Shown in pieces: positions 1 through 11,125 of a DNA stretch of 64,000 bases. Origin of the DNA: Panax quinquefolius (Eukaryota; Streptophyta; Magnoliopsida; Apiales; Araliaceae); NCBI GenBank assembly GCA_020205615.1, contig CM035162.1, positions 33,816,479-33,880,478 on the forward strand. The letters run 5' to 3'. The notes under the pieces were generated by a model. The model had not been told where the DNA came from and ran no database searches. It was given only the letters and a program-made list of their open reading frames with translations. Position numbers and translations under genes: made by a program. Position 1 is the first letter of the stretch. Every line of letters begins with the position of its first letter.

Positions 1-395
1 ACTGGATGAAACGCAAATTTTAAGGATATTCTACTAATTTCATGGAGTATAGAAGCCAAAACTTAACAAAATGAGTGTAGAATTCGGAATCTGAAACAAA
101 ATAATATTACTTACATACTACAGAGTATGGAAGAAAATATTATTTCATACGAATATTGAAAAAAAATATCCCTTACCTTAAAAAGAAGAGTATTCCAACT
201 GGTATAGCGGGGATATTCTTGAAGAAAACTTTCACTATTTTCTACGCTCAAAGCTTCTTAAAACTCTAAAAAAATGCGCTCAATATTATAGAAGAAGAAT
301 TCTCTGTTTCTGGTGTGATTTTCAATTCTAAACTAAGCATCCTATTTATAGGAGAATGGAATGATATTATTTAAAAAATAAAATAACGGACGCAC
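1..395 (-). mobile_element. Truncated gypsy LTR fragment, subfamily I, minus orientation
   Basis: This stretch aligns in the same orientation with 26890-27010 and 27655-27860 (LTR of element A) and is the reverse complement of 10640-11300 (LTR of E1). An inverted TATA box (TATTTATA, 343-350) marks the promoter region. The LTR terminus with the expected GGGGTCTTACA end is absent. Similarity fades at about 395, and 396-450 is unassigned AT-rich sequence before copia coding sequence begins. The left side continues outside the window. Confidence 0.75.
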
Positions 396-450
396 AATGC
401 AGGAAATCACGGGCGCTCAACCGGCGAAAATTTTCTAAAAATTTGATTAT

Positions 451-810
451 TGTACAAACCACATGACTTATGATCGAAAGCTCTTTAGAGAGCTTGATAA
501 GACCGTTGTTTCCAAAGTCAGAATTGGAAATGGAACACAAATTGTAGTGAAAGGCAAAGGAAAAGTAGCAATTGAATGTCACACAGGTCTGAAATTAATT
601 TTTGATGTTTTATATGTTCCGAAAATTAATCAAAATCTTTTAAGTGTTACTTAGTTGTTGGTAAAAGGCTATAATGTGTTGTTTGAAGATAAAAACTGTG
701 TGATTAAAGATACAAAAGGCATAGAGGTGTTCAAAGTTCAAATGAAAGGCAAAAGTTTTGCTTTAGATTTGGCGAAAGAGGAGCAGGTTGCTGTACATAA
801 AGAAGATATC
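451..810 (+). pseudogene. Copia pol fragment: end of protease and start of GAG-pre-integrase domain
   Basis: The translation contains the conserved copia stretch TNHMTYDRKLF just after the position where the protease active site would lie, followed by a VRIGNGTQI-like strand and a YVPKINQNLLSV motif. These are typical of the region between protease and integrase in plant copia elements. An in-frame TAG at 652-654 stands where a glutamine codon is usual, and the frame then continues to the insertion point at 810. The protease catalytic residues lie upstream and are lost, so the fragment makes no product. The rest of the polyprotein resumes at 12927. Confidence 0.85.
806..810. repeat. Target-site duplication ATATC, left copy (S1)
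   Basis: ATATC directly precedes the LTR start TGTAAGACCCC at 811 and recurs at 12922-12926 directly after the LTR end GGTCACA. Five-bp duplications are usual for gypsy insertions. Confidence 0.9.
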
Positions 811-1988
811 TGTAAGACCCCAACTTTTTAATGAATAAAATCAAATTTCCTCTATTTATTATTGTGAATAATAAGTATTAATTTGATATAATACTTTGGT
901 TATGGGTGAAATGTGAAAATTTTGCAAAATAAGTAAGTGGTTATAAAATATTTATTTTATCGGAGAATATTCGTTTGGTCGTGGAATATTCTTTCCGTTG
1001 GGAATATTAAATGCATTTTGTATGACCATTTGTGGGCTCCATAATGGATAATGATAGGATGAAAAAATGACAAGTTTGAGTTTTTATAAATAATCACAGT
1101 AATGGTTACCAATTAACATCGTTGAATAATTTGGTTAAAATACGATAATACGCCTGGATGCATGTATTGTTGAATTATTGATTCTTACGTGAAGACACTA
1201 CTCAATAATTGTTACAAAGAATTACTATTCAATAATTTATTTTATTGATTCAATAATTGTTGCGTTGATATTTTATATTATTGTTGTTTCAATAATTGTC
1301 ACTGCACAGTATTTCCCATTATCAGATCAATAATTCATATTATTTGAATAATATTATTAGATAGCATTATTGACAATGTCTAGAAAGTTCTGTCAAGGAG
1401 AGGTTTGGTCACCTAATTGCGCGCCAGTAAGGAGAAATCCTTATTGGAAAGCCCCCTCTTTCCTAGGAACAGCCTGGTTGTCATAATTGTGATTTTGTAA
1501 TATTATTTGTGAATAATTAATTATTAATTTATATGATAAGAAAATATTTATTTGATGTGGATATAAATGATGGATTTATTTATTTTATGTGGTTATAAAT
1601 GAAGGAATTAACGCTGAGGTATTTTATCAGTATTTTGTCGAAATGGAGGTATTAAAAATCATCCGTTTGTGGATTTCGCATATTTTCTGTTTGGAATTTG
1701 GAAAAACTCAAAGCTACAAAGTTGTAGAGAATTCGATTTCGTGTGGAATGGACATAAAATTCCTATTTTTCTGATAAGCGGGCTATTTTCTATGAATAAC
1801 TAAAGTTTCAGGAAATAAAATGATTTTAATTAAATTATGGGTGGGACCCACTTTTGTTTTAACATGTGGGCTGCTGGGATTTTTCAAGAATGGCATGCTA
1901 GATGGTATGATATTGCATGCGTAGAAGAAAAGTATATAAATAATATTATTTTATTATTTTAGTCTCCTATGGCGTTCTAACATTTTCC

Positions 1989-1996
1989 TATAAATA
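1989..1996 (+). promoter_or_regulatory. LTR TATA box (S1)
   Basis: TATAAATA lies in the same context as the TATA box of the other family LTRs, followed within about 120 bp by the conserved 'GAGCGTATTTT' leader region. Confidence 0.6.
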
Positions 1997-2673
1997 GACG
2001 ATTAAGTTAGAATTGAAAATCACACCAGAAATAAGTTTTCTTTCTCTCTAGATTATCGAGCGTATTTTTGTGAATATTTTAATACTTTGAGAGTTGCTAT
2101 TCAAAGGTCAAGAAGTTTCACAAGACTATATCAGAAAATTCAATAAAAAGTACGGTTATTTTGAGGTAAGGATGTTATTTTCTTCAGTAAATGATATTAT
2201 TTCTTTCAATATCATTATTATGCCGAAATATTGGTCCGAACTTTTTATCAAATTTGGAACTTTTTGTGTCGAGGTTACTATTCACGATATATGGACTATT
2301 TTTAATACGATACTTATTCACGAGTATTGTTCACTTTTAGTATGATTTTTGTGGAATTTCTACCTTTTTATGTCAAAATTACTATTCACGCTTTACGGCA
2401 CTATTCACGAATCATACTCAAGACTATTCAATAGAAAAATAAAAATTTTCCTTTTTGTCAAGATATCTATTATGGTTACTATCTTTGATCAGATCCATGT
2501 TTTTGATCTTATTTTTGAATTCTACTTCACAATTGGTTATTATGGAGTATTATTGAATTTGGATAAACTAAAGTACGAATCCCTAATCTTTGATCTTTTA
2601 TCTCCTTTGGATTCGTTTTTCTTTAAGATATTTTTCATCATCCTCAGTCCTAAATGATGATATTATATTGAAT

Positions 2674-2678
2674 ATCTT
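2674..2678. repeat. Target-site duplication ATCTT, left copy (E1)
   Basis: ATCTT at 2674-2678 and 12203-12207 flanks E1. The joined flanks rebuild the 'GAATATCTTTGG' motif found in intact sister LTRs. Confidence 0.85.
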
Positions 2679-4699
2679 TCAGAAGACCCCAACTTTTATG
2701 AATAAAGATGAATTTTCTATAAATATCATTTTTGAATATTATGGAATGAATTTGATATAATGTTATAGTTGTGGGTAATATTTATAAATTTTGCAAAAGT
2801 ACGCAAGTTGTTATATAATATTCGATTAGTGGGGAATATTCATTTTAGCGAGGGGAATATTTAAATAACGATACAATCATTGGTGGACCCTACAACGGAA
2901 TTATTCATCGGATTGAGAAAATGACAAAAATATCTTTTTATACCGTTAATTAATCGTTGGAATATTCGGTGGTTAAAATACAAGAATACGCGTTGTTGCA
3001 CAAGAAGACACCAGCGGTATTGCAGCAATATTTTTGAATTATTGATTCTTACGTAGTAAGAAGCCTTTACTCAATAATTGTTACTGTAATTATTGTTCAA
3101 TATTTTATTTTATTGGTTCAATAATTGTTGCATTGATATTTTATATTATTGTTGTTTCAATAATTGTCACCGCATAAAGATTTCCCATTATCGGATCAAT
3201 AATTTATATTATTTGAATAATATTATTAAATAGCATTATTGCAAATGTCTAGAAAGTTCTCATCAAGGAGAGGTTTGGTCACCTAATTACGCCAAAGAAG
3301 AGAGAAATCCTTATTGAAAAGCCCCCTCTTTCCTGGTAACGGCCTGTTTGTCATTATTGTGATTCTGTAATATTATTTGTGAATAATTAATTATTGATTT
3401 ATATGATAAGAAATATTTATTTTATGTGGACACAAATGATAGATAAGAAAATATTTATTCGAAGTGGATTTAAAACTGAGGAATTTTTAGCATGTGACAT
3501 TTGTTGAAAGTTGGTATTTTATCTTTTTCGATAAAATAATTCATTCAAATATATTATTATAATATTACATTATAGTAGTATGATGTGATTATATAATAGT
3601 ACGTTTTTATAATTTGAATGATAGCATTATTATAGTAAATTCATGGTATAAAAGTAAAAGGAGGTAGAAGAGAACAAATTGAATTTAAATTCCTGTGATG
3701 CAAGCGATGATGTCATCGGACGATGAGCTAAGCGATGATGTCATCAGATGATGAGGTATGCAATGATGTATTATGATCGATGATGTCAGCGGTGAATTTT
3801 ACTTCACAAAACAGTATCATGCTGATAATTTGGACGTTGGATAAATTAAATTATAAATCTTTAAAAATTTATCCTTGAACTTATTTTATTGAATTCTTAT
3901 ATCATTGTCATCATCCTCATGTTTATAATATGTTGAAAGTCATCTGTGACCTGTAGTGCATAGATGAACTTGGTATGATTATGACTAGGGATTATTCGGT
4001 ATAATCATGACCATAATGTTACAAATGATGTGGTAAAAATCTTCATTGGCCGTAGTGCATTGATGGACAGTTGTTGGCATGATCATGGCCATTGATGAAT
4101 ACACGAATATCCTTGGCCCGTAGTGCATGGATAATTTGTGGTTGTGGTACTAATGAATATCCTTGGCCGTAGTGTAGGGATGATGTGGATTATTTATTAA
4201 GTTGAGTATCAGCGATAAAAGTAATGAAAAACTTTTTTAAATCATAGAAGATAGTAGATTTTATTCTATACTTGACTCTTCTAATGGATTGCTGGTTCCG
4301 CTGCAGTTAAACTTGATGTTTGTTATATTTTATCGGTTTAACATCGTTGAAGGCTAATGATAATTTATTCTGCATTATCTTAGTCATAATATTTCTTACT
4401 GGGCTAGTTGAGCTCACCCTTTTGCTTTCATTGTTCTCTTCAGGAAATGAGAATATAGCAGGGACTAGTCAGGGAACGGGGTGACGATCCAGATGATAAC
4501 ATTAGTAGTCCTCACTATTCTATGAAATAGTGTGATAATAAATATATTGAGGAATTATTTTGAGTTTGAATATTGTCTAGAAGACAATATTTGTATTAAA
4601 ACTCACAGCTCATGTTGTATATTTAAGGTTGTATTTGTATTCTGTACCATGTATTTGGCGACTCGGAATAGGTGATGTATACCTCTTTTGGGGCGCCAC
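2679..4699 (+). repeat. E1 5' LTR with a 708-bp internal deletion
   Basis: It aligns along its length with the 3' LTR (9464-12202), but at 3795 it jumps from the equivalent of 10589 to that of 11298. The lost 708 bp contains the TATA box and the hairpin minisatellite. A short TGA is shared by both breakpoints. The start is degenerate (TCAGAAGACCCC instead of TGTAAGACCCC). Confidence 0.9.
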
Positions 4700-4702
4700 G
4701 GT

Positions 4703-4720
4703 TGGTATCAAAGCTTAGGG
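4703..4720 (+). other. E1 primer binding site (initiator-Met tRNA type)
   Basis: TGGTATCAAAGC sits 3 bp after the LTR end. It differs by one base from the TGGTATCAGAGC primer site used by many plant gypsy elements for initiator methionine tRNA. Confidence 0.85.
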
Positions 4721-4886
4721 ATATGATCCCCGGCTAAGATGTGAGACAAGAACTAGAGAGGAGAGACGGGGAATTCCTTCGCTAGTATGACCTACCTAAG
4801 TTTATTTGGTATTTAATTGGTCGGTCAGAGTATAGGGATAATATTTTACATGTCAATTAACCCTTATTTTGTGGCAGTATCTGAAA

Positions 4887-6039
4887 ATGACATCCTATAA
4901 AGTTGAGAATAGCAATGGAGCACAGGAGACCGTTGAGTCTCCACATATCAATAATCAGGATAATGTGCATCAGGAAGGCGACAATCCTCATGAAAACAAC
5001 AACACTGACCAAATGATGAATGATGGAATGTTCAGAGGCTTTATACAATTCATGCAACATCAGGCGAGAGCGGCTCCTGTCCAAAATGTAGGTGGAAACA
5101 CTGGAAACTCTCGGACGGTTATCGCTAAGCATTTCAAGGAGCTGAGACCACCGGAGTTTATTGGAGAGCCAAAATCACTTAAGGCGGAAGCATGGATAAA
5201 GCAGATCACCAAGATATTTGATGTCTTGGGATGCTCCAAGGAGCAAAAGGTCCCCTTTGCCACCTTTATGTTGCGAGGATAGGCATATTACTGGTGGGAA
5301 TCGGTAAAGCGTACTCAACCTACCGCACTGAAGATGTCTTGGGAGAAGTTTCAAGAACTATTCAACGACAAGTACTTTCCTGAAAGTATTCGCCACATGA
5401 AAGAGGTAGAGTTCATCAAGTTCAAGAGTAACAATACGACCGTGTCGCAAATACGAAGCTAAGTTTGCCGAGTTGTCCCGGTTTGCGTCTCACTTGGTTG
5501 ATAATGAGGAGAGAATGACGCGGATGTTTCTAAGAGGTTTGAAACCCGAGATACGTCAATATATAATTTCTCATAAACTGTGTTTGTATTCAGATGTTGT
5601 AAATAGGGCTCAGTTATTGAAGCGCGATAACGAGTCAACGCAACTAAGAGAAAGCAGCCGACAAAATGATAATACCAGTGGTAGCAGTCATCGAAGCGGT
5701 GACAACAAACGTGGAGGGAATCAACATGCCAGAAATGGTAACCACTTCGGTGGTAATCATGGCCAAGATAATAAGAATGGACATTTCAAGAAGAGGAGAT
5801 TCAACAATGATGGAAAGACGTCAGCACCAACACCCGTTGTTAAGGAAGGAGAATGACCACCTATCATATGCATCAAATGCGGAGGGAGGACATATCACCA
5901 AAATAGCGCGATGCCATCCAAAGCGTGTTATAATTGTGGAAGAGAAGGTCACCTAGCCCGATTTTGTCGTGCACCGAAGACAAGTCCAGTTGGAACAATG
6001 ACACAAAATACCGTCCCAGTCAAGTCAAAGTCGGTAGTT
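4887..6039 (+). pseudogene. E1 gag (capsid and nucleocapsid), broken
   Basis: Translation from ATG 4887 (MTSYKVEN) gives an acidic N-terminus, then the gypsy capsid signature (PPEF, AEAWIKQITKIFDVLGC). A TAG at 5280-5282 stops this frame in the capsid core. An extra base near 5447 shifts the frame, which is picked up again from about 5470 (FASHLVDNEERMTRMFLRGL). A basic Asn/Gly/His-rich tail follows. A TGA at 5854-5856 precedes two zinc knuckles: the first (CIKCGGR.YH) lacks its last Cys, the second (CYNCGREGHLARFC) is intact at about 5927-5968. A TAA at 6040-6042 separates gag from protease. The normal role is packaging element RNA. This copy cannot make a full protein. Confidence 0.88.
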
Positions 6040-6042
6040 TAA

Positions 6043-6738
6043 GGGAGAACTTTTGTTGTGACCTCCCAGAAAGCAAGGAACCCAAACGAGGTCATCACGG
6101 GTAAGCTTATCATAAACTCTAGCGAAGTCTATACCTTATTTGATACCAGTTCTACCCATTCTTTTATTTCTCCTACTTGCGCTCAACGATTAAATTTGAC
6201 ACTGGAGAAATTAGACTTTGACTTATCTGTGGAAACTCCGTTGGGAGAAACCTTCATTACATCCACTGTTTATAAGTCTTGTTTGGTTCAAATCGGTACC
6301 CTCACATTACCTGTCGATCTTATTTCATTGAAAATACTTGCATTTGATGTGATTCTAGGGATTGATTGGTTAATTACTCATCATACAAAAATTGATTGTT
6401 TTTGTAAGGTTGTTAGCTTTGATATTCCTAACCAACCTATTATACGAATTCAAGCAACCAAACCATTAGAATCAATCACTGTCATCTCAAGCTATAAAGC
6501 TATTTGTTTATTGAAAAATGGATGTCAAGCTTTCTTAGCTCATGTCACAGATTTAAATAAAAATACGTCAGATTTGAATGATATTTCTATTGTTAATAAA
6601 TTTCATGACGTATTCCCTGAAGAACTTCATGGTCTACCCCCAGAGCGTGAAATTAAATTTTGTATCGACCTTGAACCCGGTACAAAACCCATTTCCAAAA
6701 CCCCATATCGAATGGCTCTATTGAACTTCAGGAGTTAA
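6043..6738 (+). pseudogene. E1 aspartic protease and N-terminal edge of RT
   Basis: The frame reads from about 6043 to the stop at 6736-6738. It contains the retropepsin region 'YTLFDTSSTHSFIS', where the catalytic triad D-T-G is D-T-S (GAT at 6142-6144, AGT for the glycine codon), and the second conserved strand FDVILGIDWL near 6340. Loss of the glycine is expected to abolish or strongly reduce activity. The region ends with the [22 protein letters not shown] linker into RT, where one missing base near 6719 shifts the frame. Neighbouring element C keeps an intact D-T-G at 54054. Confidence 0.88.
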
Positions 6739-7394
6739 AGACCCAATTGCAGGAATTGTTAGACATTGGTTTCATCCGCCCTAAGACGTCTCCTTGGGGT
6801 GCTCCTGTTTCTATTCGTGAAGAAGAAAGATGGGAGTATGCGATTTTTGTATTGACTAACGGAATTAAACCATGTCACCATCAAGAATAGGTATACATTA
6901 CCTCGCATTGATGACTGTTTGACCGATTGCAAGGAGCACAATTCTTTTCAAAGATCGATCTTCGTTCTGAATATCATCAGCTGAAGGTTAAAACTGAGGA
7001 TATTCCAAAGACTGCCTTCAGAACTCGGTACGGGCACCGAGTATTCAAGGAATATTTAGATCACTTTATGGTCGTCTTTATTGATGACATCCTCATATAT
7101 TCCAAAAGCCGTGAAGATCATGAGCAATACTTGAGGCTGATACTCCAAAAGCTTCGTGAAAACAAACTTTATGCCAAGTTGAAGAAATGCGAGTTCTGGA
7201 TTGAGGAAGTAGCATTCCTTGGACACGTAGTATCAAGTCATGGAATATCTGTTGACCCAGCAAAGATTGAAGCTATTCAAAGCTGGGAGCAACCTAAATC
7301 AGTGACCGGAGTACGTAGCTTTCTCGGATTAGCTGGTTATTATCGGAGATTCGTGGAAGGGTTTTCTCGAATCGCTACTCCATTAACTTGGTGA
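6739..7394 (+). pseudogene. E1 reverse transcriptase, with lost conserved block
   Basis: Gypsy RT motifs are visible: the SPWGAPV-like strand (about 6790), [11 protein letters not shown] (about 6950), the catalytic FIDDILIYS (7078-7104) and the thumb region [22 protein letters not shown] (about 7320-7385). Between TRYGH (7038) and RVFKEYLD about 22 codons normally present in this family, including the FG.NAP motif, are missing in frame. A TAG near 6888 and a frame change near 6890-6930 break the N-terminal part, and TGA at 7392-7394 ends the frame. The aspartates survive, but loss of the palm block makes an active polymerase unlikely. Confidence 0.88.
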
Positions 7395-8102
7395 CTTCGT
7401 AAAGATATAAAATTCATTGGAGCGTGGAACGTGAGAAGAGTTTTCAAGAACTCAAGAGGAGACTCATTTCAAAGACTGCTCGACAATACCATCTCGCTCT
7501 TGAGGGGATTTGTCATCTACAGTGATGCATCAGGCAAAGGTTTAGGATGTGTTCTCATGCAATATGGGAAAGTCATAGCCTATGCCTCTCGACAACTCAA
7601 AGAATATGAGAGGAATTATCCTATTCATGATCTAGAGTTGGCAACTGTTGTCTTCGCACTTAAAATTTGGAGGCATTACTTGTATGGGGAGAAAATGGAG
7701 ATCTTTATGGATCATAAAAGCCTCAAATATTTCTTCACCCAAAAGGAACTCAACATGCGGCAACGACGTTGGCTTGAACTGTTAAAAGATTATGATCATA
7801 CCATTTAATACAATCCTGATAAAGCGAACATAGTAGCTGACGCATTGAGTAGAAGATCATATACGAGTATGAGTGCGATATTGTCAACATAAAGGCCCAT
7901 TTTATATGACTTGCAAAGGATGGAGATAGATTTAAAGACTCTGGGGACCCATGTGATGATGGCGAATATACGAGTAGAACCGACTTTAATCGATAAAGTT
8001 AAAGTTGCTCAAGCTACAGATCTAGAACTGATGCGTATGAGAAAGAAAGTGCAAGAAGGTGCTATGTCGGAAGCAAGAATCGATGAAGAAGGAATACTTT
8101 GA
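7395..8102 (+). pseudogene. E1 RNase H and RNase H-integrase linker
   Basis: The RNase H domain reads [17 protein letters not shown] (7511 onward), [13 protein letters not shown] and [20 protein letters not shown], matching the gypsy RNase H fold with Asp (YSDAS) and Glu (LEL) active residues. The tether up to KVQEGAMSEARIDEEGIL follows. Stops lie at 7806-7808 (TAA), about 7890 (TAA) and 8100-8102 (TGA). In life this domain removes the RNA template during reverse transcription. Confidence 0.87.
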
Positions 8103-9452
8103 GTCAACTCCAGACTTTGTGTTCCTAACGACCCTGATTTAAAGTATAAAATCATGATGGAGGCGCATAACACACCGTTTGCAATCCATCCTCGAAGTAC
8201 CAAAATGTATCGTGATCTTCGTCATACATTTTGGTGGAGCAATATGAAGAGAGAGATAGTGTTGTTTATCTCAAGGTGTCTAACTTGTGAACGAGTTAAG
8301 ATGGAGCATCAAGTACCAAAAGGTTCATTGCAACCACTTGAAATTCTAGAATGGAAGTGGGAGCACATTACCATGGATTTCGTTACCGGTCTTCCTAAGA
8401 TTTCTCAAGGCATAGATGCGATTTGGGTCATTGTTGATAAATTGACCAAGTCTGCTCATTTCTTACTGATACGAAAAACTTATACACTTGAACTTCTTGC
8501 TCGTATATACAGAAACGAGATTGAAAGACAGCATGGTATGCCAGTATCCATAGTTTCTGATCGAGACCCAAGATTTACTTCACGATTTTGGGTTAGTTTG
8601 CAGAAAGCTATGGGCACAGATTTATGATTTAGCTCAGCATATCATCCTCAGACGGACGGGCAGTCGGAGAGGACTATTCAAACTCTTGAAGATTTATTAA
8701 GACTCTGTGTCCTTGACTTCAAGGGAAGTTGGGATAAGTTCTTACTATTGGTGGAGTTTTCCTACAACAACAGTTATCAAACAAGTATTGTCATGGCTCC
8801 ATTCAAGGCGTTGTATGGAAGAAAGTGTCGTTCTTCAGTATGTTAGGATGAGGTGGGTGAAGCAACGTTGTTGGGACCGGAGTTGCTACATATGACTACG
8901 AAAAAGATTCAAACGATCCGACAACGTATAAAAACCTCACAAGATCGACAAAAGAGTTACGTTGATCTTCATCGAAAGGACGTAGAATTCGATATTGGAG
9001 ATCATGTGTTGTTACGTGTTGCTCCATGGAAAGGAGTTACGAGATTTAGAAAGAGAGGAAAGCTCAATCCTCGATTCACTGGCCCATTTTTAATCCTCGA
9101 TCGAGTAGGAACTGTGGCCTATAGACTCGCTTTACCGCCAAGTATGTCACGTGTTCATAAAGTTTTTCATATATCTATGTTACGTAAATATGTTAAAAAC
9201 CCGCACCACATTATTGAGTTAGAAACGGACGAAATAGCGGAAGATTTAACGTATGAAGAGGTTCCTGTTAAAATCTTGGATAAGAAGGAACATGTTCTAC
9301 GCTCCAAGGTTATACCTCAAGTCAAAGTTTTGTGGAGGAACCACGATGTTGAGGAAATGATCTGGGAGTTAGAATCTAAAATGAAATCAAGGTATCCTTA
9401 CCTCTTCGACATACCAGGTATGTACCCTAATTTCGAGGGTAAAATTTCATAA
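8103..9452 (+). pseudogene. E1 integrase with chromodomain-like C-terminus
   Basis: The H2C2 zinc-binding domain is visible (H in AIHPRSTKMY, C in SRCLTC; about 8180-8290). All three catalytic residues of the DDE core are present: Asp at 8376-8378 (MDFVTGLP), Asp at 8559-8561 (SDRDPRF) and Glu at 8667-8669 (GQSERT). A TGA at 8625-8627 and a further break near 8845 interrupt the frame. The final open segment (8853-9452) has the GPF.ILDRVG integrase C-terminal region and then EEVPVKILDKKEHVL..KVLWRNH...E.IWELE..., which resembles a chromodomain tail. Such tails target integration to marked chromatin in chromoviruses (family knowledge). The stop at 9450-9452 abuts the polypurine tract. Confidence 0.9.
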
Positions 9453-9463
9453 GAAGGGGAGGT
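9451..9463 (+). other. E1 polypurine tract
   Basis: AAGAAGGGGAGG directly precedes the 3' LTR start TGTAAGACCCC and overlaps the pol stop codon. It primes plus-strand DNA synthesis in LTR elements. Confidence 0.85.
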
Positions 9464-10638
9464 TGTAAGACCCCAACTTTTATGAATAAAGATGAATTTT
9501 TTATAAATATTATTTTTGAATATTATTGAATGAATTTGATATAATTTTATAGTTGCGGGTAATATTTATAAATTTTACAAAGTACGTAAGTTGTTATATA
9601 ATATTCGATTGGTCGTGGAATATTCGTTTTAACAGGAAATAATCGTACAACGGCACAATCATTGGTGGACCCCATAACGGAATTATTGTCGGATTGAGAA
9701 AACGAAAAAAATATCTTTTTTATAAAATAACGGCGAAAGTTTTACTGTTAACATTGTTGGAATACCTGGTGGTTAAAATACAAGAATCTGGCGTTGTCTT
9801 GAAGTAGACACCAGTATTGTATAATATTTTTGAATTATTGATTCTTACGTAAGAAGGCACTACTCAATAATTGTTACAGTAATTACTGTTCAATATTTTA
9901 TTTTATTGGTTCAATAATTGCTGCGTTGATATTTTATAGTATTGTTGTTTCAATAATTGTCACTGCACACAGTATTTCCCATTATTAGATCAATAATTCA
10001 TATTATTTGAATAATATTATTAGATAGCATTATTGGCAATGTCTAGAAAGTTCTGTCAAGGAGAGGTTTGGTCACCTAATTGTGCGCGAGTAAGGAGAAA
10101 TCCTTATTGGAAAGACCACTCTTTCCTAGGAACGGTCTGGTTGTCATTATTGTGATTTTGTAATATTATTTATGAATAATTAATTATTGATTTATATGAT
10201 AAAGAAATATTTATTTTATGTGGACACAAATGATAGATAAGAAAATATTTATTCGAAGTGGATTTAAAATTGAGGAATTTTTAGCATGTGACATTTGTTG
10301 AAAGTTGGTATTTTATCTTTTTCGATAAAATAATTCATTCAAATATATTATTATAATATTACATTATAGTAGTATGATGTGATTATATAATAGTACGTTT
10401 TTATAATTTGAATGGTAGCATTATTATAGTAAATTCATGGTATAAAAGTAAAAGGAGGTAGAAGAGAACAAATTGAATTTAAATTCCTGTGATGCAAACG
10501 ATGATGTTATCGGACGATGAGCTAAGCGATGATGTCATCAGACGATGAGGTATGCAATGATGTATTATGATCGATGATGTCAGCGGTGATGTCATAAATT
10601 ATGGCAAAAATACTATTTTACCCTTACTCTGCCAAGCC

Positions 10639-10645
10639 TATAAAT
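10639..10645 (+). promoter_or_regulatory. TATA box of E1 3' LTR
   Basis: TATAAAT occurs about 1.18 kb into the LTR, in the context CCTATAAATAGAAGCTCATTTCTTCATT shared with S2. The GA-rich leader 'GAGAGAATAAGAGAG' follows about 50 bp downstream. It could drive read-through toward 12.2 kb and beyond. Confidence 0.7.
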
Positions 10646-10830
10646 AGAAGCTCATTTCTTCATTATTTTTCACGAATTCATTCAAGCTATAGAGAGAATA
10701 AGAGAGAAAGAAGAAGAGTATTCTGTTACTACACTATTGTAGTATCCAATCTCCTACTAAGGTAAGGGGTATTATTCTTTCGTATTCATGAAGAGAGTTA
10801 TTTTCTTTCAATACTCGTAAGGGTTGTTAT

Positions 10831-11125
10831 TCCATTCTTTATTATTATGTTGGAATAACTTTTGTCATCACAATCTACCGTATACATGGTGAAATTCTTT
10901 CGTTATTCCATTCTTTATTATTACATTGGAATAAACATGCAATGTCATTATCATGCACGGTGAATTCTGTTGTTATTCCATTCTTTATTATTCTGTTGGA
11001 ACATCCTGTCTGTGCGGATTATGCATGATCTAGTTCCATTCTTTATTATTCTTTTGGAATATCTTGTCTGTGCAGATTACGCATGACCTGGTTCCATTCT
11101 TTATTACTCTATTGAAATGATCTGT
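10831..11125 (+). repeat. Hairpin minisatellite in E1 3' LTR leader
   Basis: About five units of 50-75 bp each carry TTCCATTCTTTATTA and, 7-10 bp later, TTGGAATA. The arms GTTATTCCA/TGGAATAAC form an inverted repeat in the best units. The array lies just downstream of the TATA box. Confidence 0.8.

Noticed and set aside
2094..2657. Two adjacent open frames of 83 and 102 codons on the plus strand
   Set aside because: They lie inside LTR S1, are rich in Phe/Ile/Tyr as expected from AT-rich DNA, and show no protein family features.
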